64,000 bases of DNA, taken from NCBI RefSeq assembly GCF_031143425.1, contig NC_090447.1, positions 138,031,106 to 138,095,105 on the forward strand. Reading direction: 5' to 3'. Below, in pieces: positions 10,901 to 20,729 of the stretch. The notes under the pieces were generated by a model. The model saw only the letters and a list, made by a program, of their open reading frames with translations, was not told where the DNA came from and searched no databases. How positions within the stretch are numbered: the first letter of the stretch is position 1; each line of letters begins with the position of its first letter. Both the position numbers and the translations under genes were made by a program. This stretch comes from Pleurodeles waltl (taxonomy: Eukaryota; Chordata; Amphibia; Caudata; Salamandridae).

Positions 10901-12308
10901 ATTGACCCTCTCATCACGCGGGCGAAACTGGACTTTGCCAAATGGACCCAGTTAGGCCTCTCCATGTGGGGCAGAGTACAAGCGGTTAGAATGGTGACGG
11001 TACCCCGCTTCACCTATATCCTAGGTCTCCTACCCTTACAAGTGCCCCTTTCCACACTAAGAGGCATTGATGCACTAATTAGATCATTAGTGTGGGGCAC
11101 AACGCGACCACGGCTATCACCAGCCAAGCTTTTGGCCCGCCGCATAAAAGGGGGAATGGGACTCCCATCGGTGGAACACTACTCTTTAGCCCTCCAAATG
11201 TCTCAGCTATCCAATACACTATCAAATATAGCAGTGGAAAAACGACTCCTGGCTGCGAACGAAGGACTCGGTGGACCCTATCGTGCAGACCTCCCAGCCA
11301 CTAACTCAGTGAATCCTATCCTGGCAGCGACCAGGGCATCCTGGCAAAGGGCCCACTGACTGTTTGGGGTCCACCCCCTCATACATGCCCAAGCGCCCCT
11401 GTGGCACAACAGTGGCCTACGCATAGGTGGCAAGGTACTCCACTGGCCGCAATGGAAACAGGCAGGCATCCTCACCCTCTCACAGGTCCTGGAGAACGAT
11501 GTGCTCAAACCCTTCCCCAAGTTACGGGAGGAGTTCGGCCTACACCCGAACCAGGAATGGAGATACATGCAACTCAAACATTGTCTCTCCCGAGGGAATA
11601 CACCTCCACTGCGGGGATTCCTGCCCTCACCGATAGTGGCTTACCTGCAGCAATGGGGACAATACAAGGGAGTAATGTCGGGTCTCTATGATCTAATTAT
11701 TCGACGGCTTTACTCCCAACTGCAAATGGACAAACTACGTCTACGGTGGCAAACCCGGCTGCAGCAGGATCTAGACCCAGTTGATTGGGAAGCTATTCTA
11801 GAGGCACTAGACAGAGGTACCCGGGAAGCACGCTTGAAATTCTGCCTCTTCAAAATCTTACATGAATGGCACTGGTCCCCAGCGAAACTGCATAGGACCG
11901 GACTCCTCCAGCATGCGAACTGCTGGCGATGTCCAGAAACATCCTGTGACCTGATACACATCTTAGTAAACTGTACAACAGTACGACCACTCTGGGATGC
12001 TGTGAGCTCCACTCTGGCTGAAGTAATGTCTCTTCCGTCACCACTTCCTCCTGCCCTCATACTTCTGCAAGATACGACCTCCCTACCAGACCTCCCTAGA
12101 CCACACAAGAGACTGTTGCACACAGCGTTAGCTACTGCAAAAATTTGCATACTCAGACACTGGCGTTCAGAGACCCCCCCCAACTCCGGAGGAATGGATT
12201 ACAGCCATGATCCACACTGCTATGCATGAACGGATCATCTATAACTTACAAGACCAAGCTCAAATATTCCTACTGGTATGGGCTCCCTTCCTTACAAGGG
12301 GGCAATAG
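7990..12308 (+). pseudogene. ORF2: L1 ORF2: endonuclease, reverse transcriptase, zinc knuckle (broken)
   Basis: ORF2 protein nicks the target and reverse-transcribes L1 RNA. Endonuclease: MISWNVK at 7990, DIALLQETHL near 8075-8104, GGDWN near 9010, SRIDYF near 9197, SDHSPV near 9273. Reverse transcriptase: SYRPISLLNGD near 10178, ALSLDAEKAFDRIEW near 10370, RQGCPLSPLLF near 10558, catalytic YADD at 10685-10696. C-terminal CX2C..HX4C knuckle at 11921-11973. Damage: a frameshift before 8070, TGA at 8270, the MITE insertion 8320-8906, TAG at 10790 (in a conserved N-W-D-K context, so probably TGG to TAG), TGA at 11357, and a frameshift in a C-run near 12174. The frame would end at TAG 12306. One long frame (8858-10792) is still open. 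It cannot make active protein. Confidence 0.93.
8320..8906. mobile_element. Hairpin-chain MITE, copy 1 (Harbinger-type, 587 bp)
   Basis: Starts GGCCCTCATTCCAAC and ends as the reverse complement of GGCGGTCATTCTGAC, flanked by TAT on both sides (8317-8319 and 8907-8909), a 3-bp duplication typical of PIF/Harbinger. The interior is almost entirely a series of separate inverted repeats: a 13-bp pair around the GCACCGCC motif near 8363-8394, a 25-bp perfect pair at 8578-8628 with a one-base loop, a GCGACGGGTGC pair near 8679-8704, and a 21-bp pair beginning CTTTCCCGCTGGGCC near 8758-8818. No coding capacity; long open frames here are artefacts. It interrupts the L1 endonuclease domain. Confidence 0.9.
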
Positions 12309-13094
12309 TGCCCTACCCGGAACCGCCACTGCTCCCTTCCCTTTCCCTCCCCTCCCCCACATGCGTCTCTTCACCCTTCTCCCCCTCACTTCCCTACCCT
12401 CGTTCCCGTACCTCCCCCTCCCTCTGTACTCTTCCCCCTCTCCCCCTCCTTATCCCCCCTTCTCTTCCTTCTCTCTTCTCTTCTTTTCTCCTCTTCCCCT
12501 TTTCCCCTTCTTTTCTCTTCTTCCCCTTCTCCCCCTCCCTTTTCCCTACTGTTTCTTCTTTTCTCTTGCTTTTTCCTTCTTTCTTTCTCTCCTCTCTCTC
12601 TCTCTCTCTCTCTCCCCCCCTCATCCCCATGTCTCTTTCTAAATACCCACTAGAGTCTGAACGTCGCCTTCCAGCAACACTCCAAACAGACCTCCATGGT
12701 AGATCCTTCTTCCTATGTCGTCTGATAGTCACCTGGTTCCAGCCGAAACTGACCACAGGGTTGACATGAGCTGCAATACCCATTACCCGCGCAGCGACAT
12801 CCCTTGCTTCCCAAGGTGGCACTCCCCGGTCCCCTCGTCTGAACAGGTATAAACTACCCCTCACCCGTATATCTTTATCCTCTTTATATAGCCTAAAATA
12901 TATTGGAAGTGAACTCTACCTCAGGTTTTCATATTACGACTGATACCTAGTTTGTGCCTTATGCGTTTTTCTTCTTCTTTGGTTTTCTAATATCACTGAT
13001 GTGCAATTATTTTCGAATGACGGGACCCTGATCCCACTGACTTTTTATCATACTGTGTTATTAACAATAAATGAAAAGTTAAAACAAAAAAAAA
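12309..13094 (+). other. L1 3' UTR with pyrimidine tract, AATAAA and poly(A)
   Basis: 12330-12640 is a long C/T tract (CCCTCTCC, TTCTTTTCTC, then CT repeats at 12590-12615), the counterpart of the homopurine/pyrimidine tract common in L1 3' UTRs. AATAAA lies at 13066-13071 and a poly(A) run ends at about 13096, directly before the right target duplication. Proteins called from this tract on either strand are composition artefacts. Confidence 0.85.
13066..13071 (+). terminator. Polyadenylation signal of the L1
   Basis: AATAAA about 15 bases before the A-rich tail. Confidence 0.8.
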
Positions 13095-13110
13095 AAGAGT
13101 TACATAGCTC
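13095..13110. repeat. Target-site duplication, right copy, of the L1
   Basis: Identical to 4431-4446. Confidence 0.95.
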
Positions 13111-13880
13111 AGTCTGCCAAAAGACAGCCAAAATTCCCAAAACCACTAGGACACTGAAGGACAGAAAAGAGTCTGTTCAAGCACCAGTGACCCCAGCCCG
13201 CCATAAAGGCCTTCGAATATATTATGATCCACAAATCACAAGAGCAGTTCTTCCATGATGGAAAACCATTGGCGGTGTGAACAGTGGGGTCTGAAGTCAC
13301 ATCAGTCAGAACACCACACTACATTGGATAGTTAGAATACCTCCACACTGACACACCTACCCACTGCACTATAAAACACACCCCAACAACACCTATAATC
13401 CTTTGCAACCAGAACACCACTCTCAGCCAGTGACTAGCCAAAAAATGATGTAGCAAAACAAACAATAGGCACCTACGTATTTCCCTCAGCACTCATCCCA
13501 CACCCTAAAACATACACACCACACAATTTAGTATCCCACACAATCGACAATATCCATCAAAAAAATCTAATCACAGCACCCACACCTCATTACAAAAAAA
13601 TGTCTACCACATTTTTCACTACCTCACTGTCTCTTCCACCAGTACCATGTCCCCACACAAACATCCACGTTTTACTGGTGATGAGTTGAGGGTCATGGTA
13701 GATGAAATTTTCAGAGTATAGCCATACCATTTTGGAGACAAGTCCAGCAAACGTGAATAGTCAGAAAAATTGAGTTGTGGCAAAGGATAGTGGACAGGAT
13801 CAATTCCTCAGTAAGAGGAGGGAAGGCCTCAGGGGGAAGGGGGATGTACCACTTAACCAGAGATCATATGCTAGTGTGAT
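13111..13880 (+). mobile_element. PIF/Harbinger copy B, continuation after the L1
   Basis: Resumes the sequence cut at 4446 and follows copy D (CACACCTACCCACTGCAC.. and an ACACCC-rich leader against 54740-54950 in D), leading into a Myb/SANT exon. Similarity to D fades after about 13880. 13890-14535 contains nothing I recognise. Confidence 0.65.
13651..13870 (+). pseudogene. Myb/SANT-like exon of Harbinger copy B (decayed)
   Basis: The translation gives RFTGDELRVMVDEI, the start of the Myb/SANT-like helix block seen in copy D (ELQVMVEEI). After an in-frame stop comes PYHFGDKSSKRE, then, in another frame, ELWQRIVDRIN against QWRIIVDRVN in D. Several stops and frameshifts show that it is dead. 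In PIF/Harbinger elements this domain binds the terminal sequences. The domain call rests on the side-by-side match with copy D. Confidence 0.6.
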
Positions 13881-14537
13881 TAGATATACAACTGTCATGT
13901 ATGAAAAGTCTTGTATCAAAATGTAAAACATTTGTCATGGTCATTACACATGTACTGTATAACGGGGATACATATTGCATTGTCAGTGATTTTTTTTATA
14001 TGACACAATTCATTTGTTTTGTACAACCCTCACATATTTATTTGGAGAATGCCAATTACCACATAGTGAAGTACTGCTGCTACCTTCAGTGTTTCAACAT
14101 AGGTGTCATACACAACCAACCCACAGACATCTGAAGTTAGGGACATGTCAGCCTTTCGGTATCCCAGGAGGCAAACAGATTGGTTCAATGTATCATCAGC
14201 TAAAGCCTTATCGCATACCCATATCACAATTTCCAAAAGACCATACCCATGAAAAAGAAAGAGGTCAGTACTAATGTCCCCAGTGACTGAACCTTCCATT
14301 TACCATTGTCAGGTATCTGTAGGCTTGCCACTCACCTATGTTAGTCTTCAGACACATACACATACACATTGGTCTGCAAAGTGGAAACATACCAACAGCA
14401 GTTTACAAGTTAGTTCACATACAACACAAAACATTATGGTGTTAGAGGGTCTGGATACCACATTATGACATGCATCAGAGACAAATGAACACACACATGG
14501 CACCATTGGCTTACCTCCAATACCAAACAGGTATTTA

Positions 14538-15082
14538 GGGGGTCATTATGATCCCCGGTGGTTCAGCCCACCATGCCGGCGGTGGGTAAAAAGAGCGCCA
14601 CCGGCATGGTGGGCTGAACCGCCATAAAATGTACACATGGAGGCTCCACCGCCAGGCTGCCTCCGAAAGGCAGCCTGATGGTGGAAGGAATCATCATCCG
14701 ACAGGGCAGCACTGGCGGAGGGGTGCTCTGGGGCCCCCATGGGGGCCCCTGACACTGCCCGTGCACTTGGCATGGGCAGTGCAGGGGCCCCTGTGCAGTG
14801 CCCCATCGCGCAGGTCACTGCCCAATTTCCGGGCAGTGATCTGTGCGACGGGTGCAGCTGCACCCACCGCACAGAGGCATTGATGGTGGCTCCATGTGGA
14901 GCAGCTGGCAATGTCCCGGTCAGGCATTCTGCTGGGCCGGCGGGCGGAAACAATGTTTCCGCCCGCCGGCCCAGCAAAATGTTCTTTACGCGGCCGGTAG
15001 GGTCCCAGGGGGACTGGCGGTCAGTTAAATGACCGCTAGCCTGAACACGGCGGTAAACACCGCTGTGTTCATAATGAGGGCC
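14538..15082. mobile_element. Hairpin-chain MITE, copy 5 (diverged relative, 545 bp)
   Basis: Starts GGGGGTCATTATGA, ends as the reverse complement of GGCCCTCATTATGA, flanked by TTA on both sides (14535-14537, 15083-15085). It shows the same architecture as copies 1-4 with different stems: GGTTCAGCCCACCATGCCGG against its complement near 14559-14622, AGGCTGCCT..AGGCAGCCT, TCACTGCCC..GGGCAGTGA, and a perfect 20-bp pair starting CTGGGCCGGCGGGCGG near 14931-14973. No coding capacity. Confidence 0.88.
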
Positions 15083-15085
15083 TTA

Positions 15086-15540
15086 GTGGTGAAAAGAACA
15101 CTGCCATCCCACTGTCCTGACAGTTTGAGAATAGAACTCACACACTACAAATCTCATGCCACACAGTGCCTGGTTTAATCCATGTTCACTTCAAATGTCA
15201 GTCTACAAATCCCATCTGCTTGTGACACAACGTCTGATATTGCTAAATGAGGATGAGCCTAACAGTCAATCTGGAATTGTCAAACATAATGTATAGGTCA
15301 CATTGATACATGTACATTACACTGCCAAATCATATGTACATAAGTTACTTTGATTGTACATTGTGAAAACATTAGGCTATGTACATAACAGTACAGTACA
15401 CAACTCCAAGTAACAATCTGCATGCATGTCTGAGTCATGAGCTTTAGAGACACTTATGATCTATCCGAGGGTCATAATAAGAACCTTATCTGGCATTCTT
15501 GACCTCACCAATACCCCACTAAATCACCTTTCTTACATCA
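15086..15540. other. Unassigned stretch left of the transposase
   Basis: Probably the 3' flank of the transposase gene of the element at 15.5-18.2 kb. No terminus, frame or motif recognised. Confidence 0.4.
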
Positions 15541-15556
15541 CATCACATACTTTGAG

Positions 15557-16620
15557 TCACTTGAAGTACTGATTGATGAGATCAGCCCTGATGTTTCCAC
15601 CTTCATCCTCATCATGCTCATCCTCACTTGACAAACCTGCATTTCTACCCACAAGATCTGCTGGCTCCCCCTCATCCGATATGAATGGCATCTGATGTCT
15701 GAGGGGGAGGTTGTGTAACATGCAGCAGGCAACAATAATTTCACAAACCTTGTTGGGTGAGTAGAAGAGGGCTCTTTCAGACTTATGAATGCTGTGAAAT
15801 CGTGCCTTCAGGAGCCCAAAGGTCTGCTCCACGATATGCTTTGTCCTTCCATTGCCCTCATTGAAGCGGACTTCACTTGGTGTGGTTGGGTACCTTGCTG
15901 GTGTCAACAACCAAGGATGGTTTGGGTAGCCTGAGTCCTCTATAAGGTATGATTACAACAATCCAAACATTAATCTTGGACATCCACATATATGGTAGCA
16001 GATAAAAGGTACAGACACACATTACATACTTACCAACCAGCCAGGCCTTCTCTGTGTATAGTCGTGTCATTAGCAGTGGGACATTGCTGTTCTGCATGAT
16101 GAAGGAATCAAAGCCTGACCAAGAATGCTTTGCACAAACTTGTGAAATGTAGAGGCCAGCCAAACAGACCACTTGGACGTTGATGGAGTGGAAGTTTTTC
16201 CTGATCTGATATACCAGTTCATGGTCACTTCGGGGAACCAACCAAACATGGTTACCATCTGTGGCTCCAACCACATGTGGAATGTGTCCTTAAGTATAAA
16301 GATCAGCCTTTACATGGGCCAAATCCTCATGTTCGGGAAATCTGATGTAGCTGTCCATGTGTTTCAACAATGCAGAGAGTACAGCCTTCAAAACCAGACT
16401 GAACATGGGCTGAGACATCCCTGCAGTTAGTGCCATTGTATTTTGAATGGGACACAGTGGACAGGAAGTGTACTACTTACATGACTTGGACAATGGGAGG
16501 TATGCAATTGGGATTACAAATGGCAGGCATCAGATCTGTCTCCAACTGACAACAGAGATCCATCATTGTCTGACTATCCAGGTGGTATATTTGGATGATA
16601 TGTCATTCCACCATTGTGTG
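15557..16620 (-). pseudogene. HARBI1-type PIF/Harbinger transposase (copy i)
   Basis: DDE transposase of the PIF/Harbinger superfamily, which cuts and pastes the element. On the - strand: an N-terminal part (YHLDSQTMMDLC.. LETDLMPA near 16530-16600, then DSYIRFPEHEDLAHVKAD), then GATDGNHVWLVP with the first Asp, NFHSINVQVVC, SGFDSFI with the second Asp, AWLVG and a donor GTAAGT. A 94-bp intron (15940-16033) follows. The last exon reads SGYPNHPWLLTPARYPT, the VEQTFGLLKARF block with the catalytic Glu, a YSPNKVCEIIVACCMLHN block and an acidic tail ending at 15557. All three acidic residues are present, but a stop (LYT then stop) and frame changes upstream break it. It is divergent from the Myb/SANT exon at 18043. 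The same intron occurs in the copy at 60.4 kb. Confidence 0.92.
15940..16033 (-). other. Intron in the HARBI1-type transposase (copy i)
   Basis: On the - strand GTAAGT follows the AWLV block, and TTATAG precedes the codons for GACTCAGGC. Removing it joins LVG and DSGY blocks that are contiguous in HARBI1-family proteins. The second copy has a 98-bp intron at the same site. Confidence 0.85.
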
Positions 16621-16769
16621 CAGGTCTGCTAGTGGACGGTACGCTGGAGGTTGTCTTGCTCTTCTCTTGCCAGGGTAACTATGTGGGACAACACCGGAAA
16701 GTATGTGTATGACTCAATCTATACATCATAAGTATGATCACACCAGTGTCACAAATACAGTGACATTAT

Positions 16770-17383
16770 GGCGGTCATTCTGACAGCGGCGGGCGGCGGC
16801 AGCCGCCCGCCATGCGGTCACCGCCATTTGGCCGCTCCGCGGTCAAAAGACCGCGGAGGCCATTCTGGCTTTCCCGCTGGGCCGGCGGGTGCCCGCCGGC
16901 CCAGCGGGAAAGGCCCTGCAACATAGAAGCCGGCTCCGAATGGAGCCAGCGGTGTTGCAGGGGTGCGACGGGTGCAGTTGCACCCGTCGCGATTTTCAAT
17001 GTCTGCTATGCAGACAGTGAAAATCATGCTGGGGCCCTGTTAGGGGGCCCCTGCACTGCCCATGCCAGTGGCATGGGCAGTGCAGGGGCCCCCAGGGGCC
17101 ACACGACACCTGTTCCCGCCATCCTGTTCCTGGCGGTAAAAACCGCCAGAAACAGGGTGGCGGGAAGGGGGTCGGAATCTCCATGGCGGCGCTGCTTGCA
17201 GCGCCGCCATGGTGATTCAGCCAAGACAGGGGAAGTCCGGCGGGAAACCGCCGGATCCCCTTTTCTGACCGCGGCTTTACCGCCGCGGTCAGAATGGGCA
17301 GGAAAGCACCGCCAGCCTGTTGGCGGTGCTTCCGTGGTCATCCACCCTGGCGGTCGATGACCGCCAGGGTTGGAATGACCCCC
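16770..17383. mobile_element. Hairpin-chain MITE, copy 2 (614 bp, opposite orientation to copy 1)
   Basis: Starts GGCGGTCATTCTGAC and ends as the reverse complement of GGGGGTCATTCCAAC, with TAT duplicated (16767-16769, 17384-17386). Same hairpin series as copy 1: 25-bp perfect pair at 17043-17093, CCATGGCGGCGCTG..CAGCGCCGCCATGG near 17181-17212, and CCCTGGCGGTC..GACCGCCAGGG at the right end. It sits between the divergent transposase and Myb/SANT exon of the same larger Harbinger element, i.e. in its promoter region. Confidence 0.92.
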
Positions 17384-17386
17384 TAT

Positions 17387-18042
17387 GTCACATGAATCAG
17401 CGAAAAGTTGTACTCAGCACATACCTAGGAAACATTTGCCTAAATACTTCAAGTAGATCCCCTTACCCCTTACATTTTTTTAAATGGGGAAATATGTCAC
17501 TGAGTGTAAACGTGACATCAACTTATTTAACATGTCAAACATATTTGGAACGTCTATACTATGTTTAGATTGCCATTACACTGCTGAAAATACTGTTTCA
17601 TGTACATAACTCAGGATACTTCATTTTCAAACCCTATACATATTACATGCACATTGCTACATGTTTGCATTAAGGCAGTAATTAACACATTATTACAAAT
17701 ACGAATCTTAGTCAATGACACAACTTTTATAACCTTAGCATACATATGACCCTTCAAAATGGCAGCTGCCTGACCTACTTTATTGACATCACGGAGTGAT
17801 CTAATTTCGCCGGCGGATGTCATCATTGTGGTAGGCGGTCCTAACTGCTGTGGACATTGCCATTGGAACACATTGCTGCCTTTGGTGGACTTGGGCCAAT
17901 GGCGACATCTGCCGGCAGTGACGGTCCTGTATGTGGTGAACGTGACTGCCATTTCATACTTCATCCCTCACTTCACTCCTGATTCTCCTGCCAGCAAGAC
18001 CTCCACAACCTGAGCTGCTGTGTACTGCCTCTGGGAGAAATC
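17387..18042 (+). promoter_or_regulatory. Intergenic/5' region of the divergent Harbinger gene pair (copy i)
   Basis: About 0.65 kb. Together with the sequence left of the MITE, the distance from transposase to Myb/SANT start is about 0.8 kb once the MITE is removed, close to the 0.76 kb in the copy at 59.6-60.4 kb. Short blocks are shared with that copy (GGGCCAATGGC, AGCTGCTGTGT, CTCTGGGAG just before the ATG). Inferred to hold the bidirectional promoter; no TATA box assigned. Confidence 0.45.
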
Positions 18043-18156
18043 ATGCCACATCCTATAGGTGATAGGGCCCCTGCCTTCTCACCTGATGAGCTGGAAAAGC
18101 TTGTGGAGGAAGTCCTACGCCTTTATGGACAGCTGTATGGTGCACCAGAGGAGCAG
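18043..18156 (+). pseudogene. Myb/SANT-like protein, exon 1 (copy i)
   Basis: ATG plus 37 codons ending at a consensus donor (CAG then GTAAGT at 18157). The product contains the first helix of a Myb/SANT-like DNA-binding domain: APAFSPDELEKLVEEVL then YGQLYGAPEEQ. This exon is open. The 59.5-kb copy has the same 38-codon exon with the same donor position. The next exon, expected about 1.5 kb downstream, is not seen; a gag relic and other repeats lie there, so the gene is incomplete here. In Harbinger elements this protein partners the transposase. Confidence 0.8.
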
Positions 18157-18609
18157 GTAAGTGCACTGCAATACCAATGTAGGAAATATTGAGTATATGA
18201 TGATGTTGATGAAATGTGGTAGAACAAAGGATTGGGAGGATATGTGTGGGTAGATGGACATGTGCACACGTGCTTAGATGGTTATTAGCCCTGATACATA
18301 GTAGGGAATGTGTAATGAATGTACCCTGATCCACCAAAAAACTTTGGAACATGATTAATCAAGGTGGTGTTTGAAATAGTTGTATTTTTATACCTGACAT
18401 GCTTGTGGTCTGGTAATATGTTTGTAGCCTAGACCCGGTACTGGATATGCATGTTGTATGCCTGACTCCACTTCACACATGGCTTGCCTGCAAATGATCA
18501 TTACACATAGAAGATGTTGGAGGAAGTGTATGTCTGGCAACTTGCACAAACCTTTGTTTCACCCTTCTTGTTTTGGGATGGTGCTTGTGAACATGCAGCT
18601 AACAAAATC
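18157..18609. other. Unassigned stretch
   Basis: Intron-like sequence after the Myb/SANT donor; nothing else recognised. Confidence 0.4.
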
Positions 18610-18629
18610 AAATTTATACCAGGTAACCC

Positions 18630-19210
18630 AATTCTGACATGTCATTGGCTGCATTGATGGAACACAAGAGGCAATATGTCCACCATCTGAAACTTAGAGG
18701 TCATCTGCAATGTGGTGTAGCTGAAAAGGTGGTGCAGGTGAAGGGTGCTACAGCTAGCCAAAGACTTCAAGGGACTGGAGCTCCAGATAGCCCTTAAAAC
18801 CTTTGGAGGAGGCTCTCCTGCAGCCATCTATGGTTAGGGCCAGGAGGAGGAGAATGATGCAGAAGGGAAGGAAGAAATGGGGGAGGTGTGAGAGAAACTA
18901 CTGACCATCGCCTGAAAGGAGAGAATAGGACCCACAGGAATGAGGCCCCCTGCTGGATCCAGAGTAGAAAACGCTGTGGAGACCTAATAGTGAGCTCAAT
19001 CTACAGATGGCCCAGCTGAAATTGGTTGCAGAGAAAAGGAAAGCAGCTGCAGAGGACAAAAAATCTGAGACAGAAAGGGCCTTAGCAGAGAAACCAGGTG
19101 AGGCTGAGAACACCTTGTAAGAGGAAAAGCTAGTCTTGGAAAAAAATAAAGTATTGCTGGCTAATAAACTGAGTTAGAAGGAGCAAAACCTATAAAGCCA
19201 AACCGCTCTC
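18630..19210 (+). pseudogene. Degraded Gypsy-like gag relic (SAP-like start, Lys/Glu-rich coiled coil)
   Basis: The frame at 18638 gives MSLAALMEHKRQYVHHLKLR. Further on, in another frame, KGAT.. and ELQIALKTF appear, the pattern of a SAP-like helix-turn-helix found at the start of some retroelement gags. At 19010-19200 a Lys/Ala/Glu-rich coiled-coil segment follows (AEKRKAAAEDKKSETERALAEK). Many stops. No LTR, primer-binding site, protease or RT was found next to it. The gag assignment is from family knowledge and is tentative. Confidence 0.45.
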
Positions 19211-20130
19211 AGACTTTAGCAGCAATGGTAGCACAGACAATCAAGTGTGCACTGGAGACAAAAAGCTTCATATTCCCTAAGACCTGGAGCCGTATTATGG
19301 AAAGGGCCCGGGGGTGCAACGGGCATATGTGCTTGATTTGCATACCCCTGGGGCACTTTGGTGTTACTGAAAGGGCCACAGACACTTGTGAAGCCCTTTC
19401 TTGTATACAGCAGGTGGTAACTTGTGTTGCGTTGCCTTACACCCTATCTACAAGGCCATGAAAAGCCATGCAAAGTGGCATTGCGTGGCATTGTAGATCT
19501 GGACCTGCACTATGCACTGCCAGTGTGTCGCAAAAAGTGACACACTGGCGGCACACAGAGCTTGTAAATATGCCCCTCATTGTTTAGTAATGTTAAATGT
19601 AGCTAACCGACATTGTAAATCATAGGGGTGAGGAGTTGAAATAATGCCTGACCAATTAATATAAGTGAACTTCAACAGTACAGATTATAGTGAATAGGTC
19701 ACCAGTCGTGATAAGCCCCCAACTACTATAGAAAGCAAATTGTGGGCAGAGTTACAAGACATCGTTCTGGCACTCCATACCCTATTGGACTTTTTATATG
19801 TTGGAATGTATCTAAGCATGTGCGTCGGTATTAAAATTATCTAAGTCAAAGATCAACAATTTCTGTTGTTTGGTCTTCATACACCCCTGGTTATCAGGGA
19901 TGTGCATACCACATGAGCAGAGCACCAAGATACTCAGAGTATTGAAGTTAATACTTGACCCCACCATTGAATGCCCAAGAAGTGAGATTACTAACCCACA
20001 GCTACCGTTTTATTTAATTGTTCAATTAGTTAGCTAGACAAATGCGGTCACATCCATTTTTTAGACAAGCAAACCAAAAGTAATGAAAGAATAGAATTAA
20101 CTCACCAAATAGTGTCTCCAGTCAAAGACT
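19211..20130. other. Repeat-like sequence, no gene
   Basis: 19290-19580 looks like a short interspersed element: it ends in GTAAATATGCCCC, a form seen in amphibian MITEs, and contains TGTGTCGC..GTGACACA as an inverted pair near 19526-19544. Its left boundary is unclear. 19581-20130 holds nothing I recognise. Confidence 0.35.
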
Positions 20131-20139
20131 GATAAAATA

Positions 20140-20720
20140 TAAAGGGACTGATCTAAGAGCTCTTGGCGCCATCCTAAGGACACATTAGCGTCATTTTTTA
20201 AGCCAATGTGACGTTAGATGGCCAAAAAAGCCAGCGCCATAGTTACAAAGTGTAACCCTTTGCGCTACATTATGTATGCAAAGGGGGCGTTCCCCCGTTA
20301 GAGGGATCGAAAACATGGTGCAAAAAAATGTAAAAGATTTATTTGCGTAATTTGTTTTAGCACTTTTAATGCCTTCTCAGAGCAGGCGTTAAGAGGAGGG
20401 ACATCATTATTTATAATGGGCCTCAATGGTCTTTGCAGGATTAGCGTCAACATTTTTTACGCTAATCCTGCAAAGCTCAGAACTAGCGTCAAACATTTTG
20501 ACGCTAGTTCCCCTAACTACCACCCTAGTGCACCATATCTTAGATGCGGCGCACACCTGGTGGCATTAGGGGAGGTGCTTAGGGACGCAAGAAAAGTGGC
20601 CCGTAGTTTTTTCCATATGCAACAAAAATCAACTTTATTAAGATTTTCAAACACATATTTCAGATCTTCAAATTTTAAAACCCAGGTTTTAAATGTTCTC
20701 CCAGAACGAAAAACATAGTC
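20140..20720. mobile_element. MITE-like element rich in TTAGCGTC hairpins
   Basis: Two adjacent perfect hairpins: 20432-20447 with 20459-20474 (16-bp arms, TTTGCAGGATTAGCGT) and 20480-20493 with 20497-20510 (14-bp arms, GAACTAGCGTCAAA). Related AGCG(T/C) words recur from 20180 on. No coding capacity, no clear target duplication. Confidence 0.5.
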
Positions 20721-20729
20721 AGTAATGTT

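Larger units (their letters stand above)
4447..13094 (+). mobile_element. L1-clade LINE, full length from 5' UTR to poly(A), split by a MITE
   Basis: The element has a GC-rich 5' UTR, ORF1 (5728-6885), ORF2 (7990-12308, broken), a pyrimidine-rich 3' UTR, AATAAA and a poly(A) run, bounded by a 14-16 bp target duplication. It begins GGGGGCGTGGTC at the duplication, so it is probably not 5'-truncated. Without the 590 bp due to the inner MITE it is about 8.06 kb. It lies inside Harbinger copy B. ORF1 with an RRM-type core, an APE endonuclease plus RT plus C-terminal zinc knuckle in ORF2, and a long target duplication all point to the L1 clade rather than CR1/L2. Confidence 0.95.

Noticed and set aside
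12226..12864. 138-163 codon frames rich in Ser/Pro/Phe (+) and Arg/Glu/Lys (-)
   Set aside because: Composition artefact of the C/T tract in the L1 3' UTR.
14538..15082. Idea that this MITE's right end is the right terminus of Harbinger copy B
   Set aside because: Its own two ends match and are flanked by TTA on both sides, so it is a self-contained insertion.
18635..18690. Alternative-frame reading GCIDGTQEAICPP resembling the first-Asp block of a HARBI1 transposase
   Set aside because: Nothing around it continues a transposase, and the other frame gives a longer, better gag-like start. Treated as coincidence.
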